Positions 56,280 through 64,000 of a DNA stretch of 64,000 nt are shown here, one piece after another. Location of the stretch: positions 1,531,501-1,595,500 of the forward strand of contig NC_063171.1 in assembly GCF_023159225.1 (NCBI RefSeq), in the 5' to 3' direction. How positions within the stretch are numbered: the stretch's first letter is position 1; the number at the start of each line of letters is the position of its first letter. The DNA is from Perognathus longimembris pacificus. Taxonomy: Eukaryota; Chordata; Mammalia; Rodentia; Heteromyidae. A model generated the notes under the pieces. That model ran no database searches. It worked only from the letters and a program-made list of their open reading frames with translations, and was not told the origin of the DNA. The translations under genes were made by a program, and so were the position numbers.

Positions 56280-56950
56280 AACTTGCTCTCTTGAGAGATA
56301 CCTTAATCCCTTTCAAACATCTCCTGAGAGGTACAACATCTTAAAAATGAATAACTGCTTTGCTAGTATCATCACCTCGAGAACTAAACTTCTGATATAT
56401 AACTCCTTGAGGATTAAGCACATCCAAACCATAGCAGAAATACAAACTAATTATAGAAAAATTGACAGAATAAGTACAGAATAGCTACAATGGGAGAGAA
56501 AAATTTGTAAAAACAAAAAAAAACAACAACAACAAACAGACCCAATAGCATTCTAGTTTGGTACCGTCTACTTTAAAGACAAAATAAACAAAAGGCATAA
56601 GCTCTTTGCCACTGTTTTGATTTACAAACTCTTTAGTGGATCAGCGCATTTAATGAGCTATACCTGAGGGCGGATTTTCTGAGAACATTAAGTGGTAAAA
56701 GTTTGGAAGATTTGATTTTTCTTTTAGTCCAGCAGCCCAAAGCATTTGAGCTTTTATTGACTGAATGTAGTTTCTGTAAAGAGGAAGAAAATGTCCTAAG
56801 TATTCAGGGTTGAGTAGGTGGGAATGCTTTCTATTTTCACTGTTCAAGCATGCTTGACTTTATGCTGTCTATAAAATGTTAGCTTGCTCAAGCTTGATAA
56901 AAAATATATGTATATCTTATTGTATTAAAATGATTTCTCTTAAGGGTATG
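56280..56950. other. Unassigned non-coding sequence
   Basis: An A/AAC-rich run is at 56,509-56,539. Nothing else recognised. Confidence 0.35.
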
Positions 56951-56954
56951 TTTT

Positions 56955-57036
56955 CCTTCCTACCTTCCTTCCTTCCTTCCTTCCTTCCTTCCTTCCTTCC
57001 TTCCTTTTTCCTTTTTTCTTCCTTTTTTTCCTTCAT
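56955..57036. repeat. (TTCC)n microsatellite
   Basis: About 13 TTCC units then T-rich variants. Confidence 0.93.
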
Positions 57037-58090
57037 TATCTTTAAATGGTTGTACAAATGAGTTTTAGTTCTACACATCCATTGATGAGAATGTCACTCC
57101 TTTCATCCTTCTCTTTCATCTCTCTCAAATCCAAATGTTTTAATTTATTAGTTATTCTTTGAGTCAATTTCTTTCTTTGTTGCCCAGACTGGTCTCAAAA
57201 AAACACTTTAGATTCCTGAAAAGCTGGGACTATAGGCCCCACATTTTATCTGTTTCCTATTTTTGCTTCTTATACAATATGGATTTTTTTTTCTAGAAGG
57301 TATCTTTTAAAGGAATAGATTTTTCTATATTGCATCCTTTTTTAAAGTTAATTATTTTTCCAGATTAATCTTCTCTTTATCAAGGTAAAACAAGGAAGAT
57401 GAAAGGAACCATACAAGGACATTTCTTACTAGAAAGAGGGGAAAATGTTTTCTTCCAAGCTGTGACTTCCTTTGATACATATGTTGTAAGCAGCTACAGC
57501 AGTCATGGTGGCTGATCAGGAGACAGGCTTGGGCATTGTCTTTGTATGCCCTGGTAACTGTCCCATAGGCTAAAATAGTAGCTCCTTTATTTAGCAGGGC
57601 AACTCTGCCACCCTACTTATTAACATAGTTTGGAGGTTAAACGATGGTGTCTCCTCCTACTTATTCAAATGACTTCACGGTGTTTATTTAGACTGTTATC
57701 ACAAAATCAAGGGTACCTAGTTAAGAAACCAGGTCTTCACCAGAAATATGAAGAAAAAGAACAATTCTGGGGAGAAGGGGTGTCCTCTGGGATGGGGACA
57801 CATGAAATGTATTGCTTTATATTCAAGAATATCAATTCCAACTTAAGTTGCAAACACAGAATCATTATATGAGAAGTAAAAGTTGCTTTTGTTAAAAAGT
57901 TAATGTTTCTTACAATACTGTAACTTAAGTTATTAATATAATGAAATATAATATTAACATAATGAAAGCTACATAACTGTTAGTTAAAAATAGCACTGAT
58001 ATTTGCAAATAACAAGTTAGTAATAACGAAAAAGAATATATTTAGTTGCAGATTCCTGTAAATAAAATGTATGGTTTTGACATGGCAGAA
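57037..58090. other. Unassigned, with a B1-like antisense fragment
   Basis: 57,160-57,245 ('ttgcccagactggtctcaaa', 'ctgaaaagctgggactatag') looks like an antisense B1. The rest is AT-rich and unassigned. Confidence 0.4.
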
Positions 58091-58112
58091 GTATGCTTGT
58101 TGATTACTATTT

Positions 58113-58299
58113 GTTTTTGTTTTTGTTGCCAGTCCTGAGCCTTGAACTCAGGGCCTGAGCACAGTCCCTGGCTTCTCTTTGCTCAAGGCTAGCGCTCTAC
58201 CACTTGAGCCACAGCACCACTTCTGGCTTTTTTCTATGTATGTGGTGCTAGGGAATCGAACAAGGTGAGCACTTTACCACTAGGCCATATTCCCAGCCC
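58113..58299 (-). repeat. Dimeric ID-like SINE, internally deleted, with target duplication
   Basis: Antisense copy that lost about 20 bases after 'gctagggaatcgaac' in the left half. 'tgttgattactatt' precedes the element (about 58,097) and follows its cccagccc end (about 58,300). Confidence 0.9.
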
Positions 58300-58309
58300 T
58301 GTTGATTAC

Positions 58310-59100
58310 TATTGTGTAAGGCTGAAATGTCCCCATTAAAGTTTATCTTGGGAAATGGTATTTATTTTATCTTACTTTATTTAAAAAATCAATGTGAATG
58401 ATTCAGGGGAAGGAAAAAAAATGTTAGCATTTAGAACAGAGAATTTACTTTTTACTTTTGGTTATTGAGAACCTCATGATACCTCGATTAATATTTTACC
58501 TGGAAAATGCTCACTGATTAGGTAACTGATTAGTTAACAGTTGTATTTTAGCTACTAAGGTAGATGTGCCTGGTCAGTTTACTTACACAGTGCAAAAGGG
58601 GAGTGGAAACAGTTGGTCCAGATAGGGATCTGACCAAGTCTTTGGTGGAAAGGCACCTTTGATTGGGTGTCAGACTTAGTTTCCCAAGAGGAAGGAAGGA
58701 GAGTGTGAGAGAGGGAGCCTTGAGGCCCAATCCAAGGGGGGGAGCTGGGATGACACATTTTAATAATGAAGACAGCTGCCGCTCAAAACTAGCTTCTAAA
58801 GAAATTCTACTTGAAAGTCTGCAGCTGTGTGATCATTTACCCAGGCTTTGTAGGGAAATGGCTTCTTTTACATAATTTGTTTTTCAAAAATTTTTTTGTG
58901 CTCTGTGATTAGGACCAAATCCAGAGCTCTGGAATGATAGGCAAGAACTCTACTATTGAGCATTATCCCCAGCTACTCAAAAGCAAATGTGAGGTCTTGG
59001 ATGTAATGTGCCACTTCCTCATTCTCAAAGGGAAATGAGGAAAGGAAAATAAATAAATAAATGATAATATATACAAATAAATAGGCTATATATATATACA
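58310..59100. other. Unassigned, with an antisense ID-like fragment and TA tract
   Basis: 58,900-58,975 ('gattaggaccaaatccagag', 'attatccccagct') looks like an old antisense ID. TA-rich DNA lies at 59,083-59,128. 58,545-58,875 is complex and unassigned. Confidence 0.4.
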
Positions 59101-59127
59101 TATATATATAATGTCTATATATAGTAG

Positions 59128-59540
59128 ATGGGTTCTGGTAACTCACATCTATAACCTTAGATACTGGAGTCTGAAATGTAAGAATAATGGCTCAAAGCCA
59201 TCTCAGACAGAAAAGTCCTTGAGACTTATTTATTTATTTATTTGCCAGTCCTGGGCCTTGGACTCAGGGGCTGAGCATTGTCTCTGGCTTCCTTTTGCTC
59301 AAGGCTAGCACTCTGCCACTTGAGCCACAGCGCCACTTCTGGCCATTTTCTGTATATGTGGTGCTGGGGAATCAAACCCAGGGCTTCATGTATACGAGGC
59401 GAGCACTCTTGCCACTAGGCCATATCCCCAGCCCGAGAGACTTATTTATAATTAGCCAGCAAAAAGCCAGAAGTAGAGAAGTGGCAGAGAAGAGAATGTC
59501 TTCAGCAAAAAAACTGAAGGGATAATGTTCAAGCCCAGCA
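59128..59540 (+). repeat. Composite SINE, split by a dimeric ID-like SINE
   Basis: Left part 'gggttctggtaactcacatc', 'ctcaaagccatctcagacag'; right part after the insert 'aattagccagcaaaaagcca', 'gttcaagcccagca'. A (CA)n run follows at 59,540-59,575. Confidence 0.82.
59232..59434 (-). repeat. Dimeric ID-like SINE, nested in an older SINE
   Basis: Antisense copy from a TTTA run to ccccagccc. 'gagacttattta' is on both sides (about 59,219-59,230 and 59,437-59,448). Confidence 0.92.
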
Positions 59541-59575
59541 CACACACACATACACACACACTCACACACACACTG
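59540..59575. repeat. (CA)n at SINE tail
   Basis: Imperfect CA repeats right after the tRNA-like half of the preceding SINE. Confidence 0.9.
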
Positions 59576-59812
59576 TAAAACCTATATGCACATACATACT
59601 TCTGAACTTTTAGAAGAGCTAAAGTCATGCTTTTTGAGTACTGTTTTTCTTTGTAGCTGACTCAGTGTCAAGTTGAACTAAAAACTGTGCCACTACATTT
59701 TGCAAAATAAAACTTTGTGCTATCTGCAGCTCAAACCCATCAATCTCTGAAGCTGCCACTTGTTTTCAGTGAAGTAGCCCTGTGATGTTTTGTTGTATTC
59801 TTTTTGTGTATG

Positions 59813-60078
59813 TGTGCAAGTACTGGGTCTTACGCTCAGGGCCTGGGTCCTACCCCTTCGCTTTTGCTGCTTAAGCCTACACTCACCACTTGAGCTACAG
59901 CTCCACTTCCAGTCTATGAGATTCTTATCTTCAGTTAACTACCAATAAACTGGAAGTGGGGTAGTTAACTGAAGATAAGAATCTCATAGACTTTGCTGCT
60001 CAGGCTGGCTTCAAGTATAATCCTCAGATCTCAGCCTCCTGCATACCTAGGATTACAGGCATGAGCCTTGGGTGCTGG
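59813..60078 (-). repeat. Composite SINE, antisense, with inverted duplication
   Basis: 'caagtactgggtcttacgct', 'caccacttgagctacagctc', left half 'tctcagcctcctgcatacct', 'attacaggcatgagcc'. The linker contains a hairpin (59,911-59,992) absent from all other copies. Confidence 0.88.
59911..59992. repeat. Perfect inverted repeat, 32-bp arms, 18-base spacer
   Basis: Arm 1 59,911-59,942 (agtctatgag...), spacer 59,943-59,960, arm 2 59,961-59,992 (...ctcatagact). The arms are exact reverse complements. The spacer also holds actggaagtgg, the reverse complement of ccacttccagt just before arm 1. Confidence 0.97.
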
Positions 60079-60079
60079 G

Positions 60080-61635
60080 TATTGTTTGCTTTTAGATCGT
60101 TGGTTTTTATTTTTAATCACTCTTCAACCCCCTACCTTCCACAATTTTAAGGTGAGTTCAAATTCTGAAGGACAAGGAGGATAACAGTCAATCCTGCGTA
60201 CAGGCAGGGCATCATTTCTTTATGTGCTTACTTTGCATTTTTAGTCATCCAGAAAGGATGCTCCAGCACATTTACAAATATCTTGAGAGTTACACAAGTG
60301 TATGCAAGGCATCTCAGATTTATCTTCAGCATCTTTGCTATTTATTTAGAAGCCGCACACAAACAGAATCTGCCATTGCACCAGGAATACATTGCCATGC
60401 TGCTGTTTAATATGCAGGCTTGTGGCAGTACAAATTTGATATAGTCATACTTTTCTAACCTCCAGTTTGTAGTTGAGCACTGTGCTTTTTTTTTCTTTTT
60501 TTTTTTTTTTAGTGCAGACTAGGAAATCAAACTGAATGGATCTGGGACTATAGCTCCACAATGTACATAATCCTGCCTCTGCCACTGAGGGAAATCAATG
60601 AGGGAGCATTGATCTCATTCAGTGCAGCTACCCACAGTTAGCTCAGAAACACTGTGCTAGGGATTTTGTTATTCAAGTCACTCAGCTGCACAATATATTT
60701 TTAAAGAAAGCTTCTTATGTAGCAGCTCTCAAGATTCAGTTTAGCTCTCCTTACACATGCATACAAAGCATGTATTCTAGAGAGAAAGAGAGCTGTGCAT
60801 ATTCACAGTTCAGACTCCATGTTTGTTCAGGGCTAAGTACATGACCTTCAGTTTAGAGCAGTCATTGTGTCACTGGGTGGAGAAACTCCTTTAGGAAGGC
60901 AAGAACATGAATCATTTCACGAAAGTATTGTTTTCAGCTATGATGAATTTGATGTTCTTCAAGCCACTTTTGCCAAGTTACTTTTCATTTTTTCATTAAG
61001 AAAGCAAATATGACCCACAAATTACCCACAGTAGATATGTACTTATGAGGAGATATATACAAAAATGAGATATATTACATTTGCCAAATACAGTATGTAT
61101 GAAAATATATATGGCAATATTTCATCCTTGTTAGTGAAAATATTTTTACAACATGTTGTCTCCCAAGTGCAGGAAATAAATCAAGCCTTTTAAAAAAGAT
61201 TGTAGATGATTCATTTAGTGCTGTCATAATACAGTGTTTTCTTTAATGAAAATTTATATCATCTTTCCTGGATTTTGTGGAATAAATTTATACTGAAAGA
61301 TGGGAAGGACTGATAGGTTCAGTATTAAACACAACCAGGAAATGCTGGGTGACAATAAACAGGAGCTACAGTAAATGAGGGATGGAATGACAATGCTTTT
61401 ACTAAGATTGTTTTTTGTGTACAAACCACCATAAATGTATGAGGAATGAAACAGCTAGCTTTGGGCTAGGAGACTGAGCACTTTCAGATCAACCCCATGG
61501 AACACCACAGTAAACACCAGGCTGATTCAGACCAAACAATAGATTTCTGTGTAAAGTAACCTGCATCCATGAGCATCCATAGTAGGAGGGAAATAGAGCC
61601 AGCAGTTCTAGGCCCTTAAAGGTTTTTGCTTTGTC
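60080..61635. other. Unassigned; candidate conserved part at 60,200-60,720
   Basis: 60,200-60,470 and 60,560-60,720 are complex and repeat-free, with a T-run between (60,487-60,512). No exon seen. The rest is AT-rich. Confidence 0.3.
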
Positions 61636-61639
61636 TTTG

Positions 61640-61865
61640 CCTGTCCTAGGGCTTGAACTCTGGGCCTGACCACTGTCCCTGAGATCCTATTTACTCAAAG
61701 CTAGTATACTGCCACTTGCACAACAGCTCCACTGTGGCTTTTTCTTTGATTAATTGAAGATAAGACTCTCATGGACTTTCATGTCCAGGCTGGCTTTGAA
61801 ACATGATCCTCAGATCTTAGCCTCTTGAGTTGTTAGGACCACAGGTGTGAGTCACTGGTGACAGC
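61640..61865 (-). repeat. Composite SINE, antisense
   Basis: 'tgtcctagggcttgaactct', 'gccacttgcacaacagctcc', linker 'gattaattgaagataagact', left half 'agatcttagcctcttgagtt', 'gtgtgagtcactgg'. Confidence 0.83.
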
Positions 61866-62111
61866 TTGGTCCATAGAGTTTTTAAAATGTAGACAGATGT
61901 AGAAACAAACAAACAAACAAAAACACTAAGAAATGATGAATGGAATACAGTCATTTAGAAAAGATAGCAAATGAAATGCTTATTTGATAAATGTATAGGT
62001 ATGGGTATGTATGTATATAGACAATTTTATAATTCTGGAATATGAAGCAAGAATTCAGGATAAACAAAAGATGCGTTAGGGCTGAAGAAAAATATTTCTT
62101 TTCTTGCATAG

Positions 62112-62435
62112 TGTAAGGTCCTCTCCCTGAGGGCTCCATGTAGATGCCCCTACCTCATTAAGTGTCCACCCAGTTACCTGGGTAACCAGCAGACCTGGAG
62201 GCAGTTACCTTCCCTTTCCCTGATGTCACATCCTAATCGACCTGGCCACACCCCTTGCCCCCACCCTAAATAAAGCAGGGCTGGGTGGGGGTTGCCCTCT
62301 TCTCTCTTCTCTACCTTCTCTCCGGCCATGGATCACCTCGGCCACAGGCCAGCAGTTCGGTAATAAACTTTCTCTCCTGCCTGAATACCGCGTGGCATTC
62401 TCCTTTACCGGCTACCTACTTTAAAAAGCTTAACA
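62112..62435 (+). mobile_element. 5' LTR of a second element (324 bp)
   Basis: Starts TGTAAGGTCC and ends TTAACA, four bases before a primer binding site. TATA-like taaataaa at 62,267-62,274 and AATAAA at 62,362-62,367, 95 bases apart, give the U3-R-U5 order. It keeps several CpG sites. It does not resemble the LTRs at 28,489, 29,268 or 33,322. The 3' LTR lies beyond the window, so the duplication cannot be checked. Confidence 0.8.
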
Positions 62436-62439
62436 TATA

Positions 62440-62457
62440 TGGTGCCGTGACTCGGAT
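62440..62457 (+). promoter_or_regulatory. Primer binding site for tRNA-His
   Basis: TGGTGCCGTGACTCGGAT, the 18 bases complementary to the 3' end of tRNA-His as used by HERV-H-type class I elements. I see no mismatch to the motif I remember. Confidence 0.85.
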
Positions 62458-63639
62458 GGGGCTTAAGAGTCAGGACAGGCCGAATTCCCATCTATTTTTC
62501 TTCTTTTTCTGGGAGTCTCCCCGGTCTTGATGGCCCTTTCTCTACGAACTGAACTGCTGCGAGTCGCCACGCGGCACTTTTCACTAATACCATTGCTGGC
62601 CTCCACATCCACATCCACCTCCACACCACTTGTCTACCCTGGTGAGTGAAACTGCTGCTGCTCTGGTTCTCTGCCGCACCGTCCGCCGCTTCTGCTGCTT
62701 CTGCCCGATAAGCTTTCATCCACTCACCAGGTGCCTCCCTCCCGTGCTTTTTGGGTTTTGCATCACAGTCACAACCAAGCCGGGACACTGCTAGCATGCC
62801 TCTTGACAGTGCAATGAGGCCTGCTCGAAATACTCGCTCAGATACAGTTTTTGCCACTGCAATGGTAAATGGTTAGAAGTCACTTATATTCAGGCTCTCT
62901 CTCTCTTTCTCTTTTCCTCTCTTTCTCTTCCTTTTTCTCCCTCTCTCTCTCTCATCTTCCTGCTTACTTGCTTACTTTATAAAATTCCCAAGTCGTACCA
63001 TCGTTGTGTGCCTTGCTCACAAAGCTGCCTCTTTTTACAGACCTCCGAAACTGAGGCTTGACCACCAATGTGCTTTGTCAGCAAAGATATCTAAAAGTTC
63101 TTTCTCTAGCATTGACCACGTGGTAGATATTGGGTTTAACAGGCATCAGCTCAGGCGCCATTATGCCATGCCATGTGTTCTCTATTAGTGTGTTTGTGTC
63201 CTCCTGACACCCCCCTCAACATGGCATCCCACTAGAGTTTATAAAAATATGGTTTCTCCATTTTATAATCTGAAAATTGTTGTTTGCTAGCAAAATTGTT
63301 TTTCTAACTGACCACATGGTTCTAAAATATTGGACAAAAAATGCCATTTACTATTGGAATTCCGAAAGAGTCTACTGCTGAAATTCATTTTTGCATGCTG
63401 TAAAACCTATGTGCACAGTGTGTATGTGTGTTCCATGTGTGTATGTATGTGTAAAAATCATTTGTTAGTATGTCCATCTAGCTATATATCTGATAAAACT
63501 CATCACATCTACTGAGTTTTGTCATTCCAGAATTCTGGCAAGTATTTGGTCAGTTCTTGACAAGGTACAGGTAAGCTCTAGTCCCTTTGGTCTCCTTGTT
63601 GTTTTAATTCGAAATCAAAAAGGGCTTTTGTGGCAAAGA

Positions 63640-63860
63640 CTCCTTGGATTGCAGTTTGAAGCCAGCCAGGGCAGAAAATCTCTCTCAAACTCCATCTCCC
63701 AACTAACCAGCGAAGAGCCAGGCTGGAAGCATGGCTGAGGAGACTTACCTCTTACCAGCCAAATGCTGGAAGTGGAGGTCAAGTGGTAGAGTACTAGCCT
63801 CGAGCAGAAGTGCTCAGGAACAGTGCCCAGGCCCTGAGTTCAAACCCTGTATTCACATTG
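63640..63860 (+). repeat. Captured SINE inside the second element
   Basis: 'gattgcagtttgaagccagc', 'actccatctcccaactaacc', 'aggtcaagtggtagagtact', 'gagttcaaaccctgtattca'. Same position and flanks as 32,030-32,450, without the L1 insertion. Confidence 0.82.
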
Positions 63861-64000
63861 GCAATGGGGGCAAGCCATCCCAGCAACAAGCACCTAGACC
63901 ACTGGGACTCAGCCAGTTCCGGGAACAAGTATCATGGAGTGGAGTAAGAGGAAAATGATCACATCCAAAATGGAGTCACTTTGTCTCACCCTTTCAAAAT

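Larger units (their letters stand above)
62436..64000 (+). mobile_element. 5' part of a non-coding endogenous retrovirus-like element
   Basis: After the primer binding site comes a CpG-rich leader (to about 62,870) with no gag-like frame, then a CT-rich run (62,896-62,953). From about 63,000 it follows the interior of the 28.5-33.6 kb provirus: 'ctctagcattgaccacgtgg', 'ctaactgaccacatggttct', 'aattctggcaagtatttg', and the captured SINE. Relative to that provirus it lacks about 1.3 kb around 63,420-63,520. The 121-codon minus-strand frame at 62,492-62,857 is a shadow in GC-rich DNA. Confidence 0.78.

Noticed and set aside
62492..62857. 121-codon minus-strand frame
   Set aside because: Shadow in the CpG-rich leader of the second LTR element, opposite to its transcription.
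1..64000. CRISPR arrays, operons, riboswitches, bacterial origins
   Set aside because: The window is mammalian; spaced repeats here are microsatellites and SINEs.

Overview
This 64 kb window is mammalian, almost certainly rodent, and holds no protein-coding gene that I can support. The open reading frames are short. Nearly all come from SINEs, LTRs or microsatellites; none shows a recognisable protein domain or an exon series. The organism signal is the SINE set. One family is a dimeric ID-like element (ID-type left half, second tRNA-like right half, A tail). The other is a B1/7SL-like left part joined to the same tRNA-like right part. B1 and single ID-like pieces also occur. From memory this matches geomyoid rodents (pocket mice, kangaroo rats, pocket gophers); the lineage is an inference.

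Layout. 1-28.4 kb is intergenic or intronic sequence dense in SINEs, with old L1, MIR-like and hAT-Charlie-like remnants and a 626-bp solo LTR at 17,452-18,077. 28.5-33.6 kb is a rearranged endogenous retrovirus-like element. It has two LTRs (28,489-28,751 and 33,322-33,590), a degenerate tRNA-Phe-like primer binding site, a non-coding interior, an antisense solo LTR of its own family inserted inside it (29,268-29,642, perfect 5-bp duplication), and a captured SINE that was itself split by a truncated L1 (15-bp duplication). 34-48 kb has more SINEs, old L1 on both strands, long CT/GA/CA tracts and several complex stretches that look like candidate conserved non-coding elements. 48.1 kb carries the best-preserved dimeric SINE, and 48.9-49.3 kb an antisense LTR with a duplicated CACGTG-containing enhancer-like unit. 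50-62 kb is again SINE-rich and contains a near-perfect hairpin at 59,911-59,992. 62,112-64,000 is the 5' part of a second LTR element with a clear tRNA-His primer binding site; the window cuts it off.

The most interesting result is the relation between the two LTR elements. Their interiors are homologous (29.9-32.6 kb against 62.9-64.0 kb), including the same captured SINE at the same place, yet their LTRs and primer binding sites differ. This suggests a non-autonomous, VL30-like family that has exchanged its 5' control regions. No gag, pol or env reading frame is visible in either.

All calls are by eye; no alignment, repeat library or conservation score was run.
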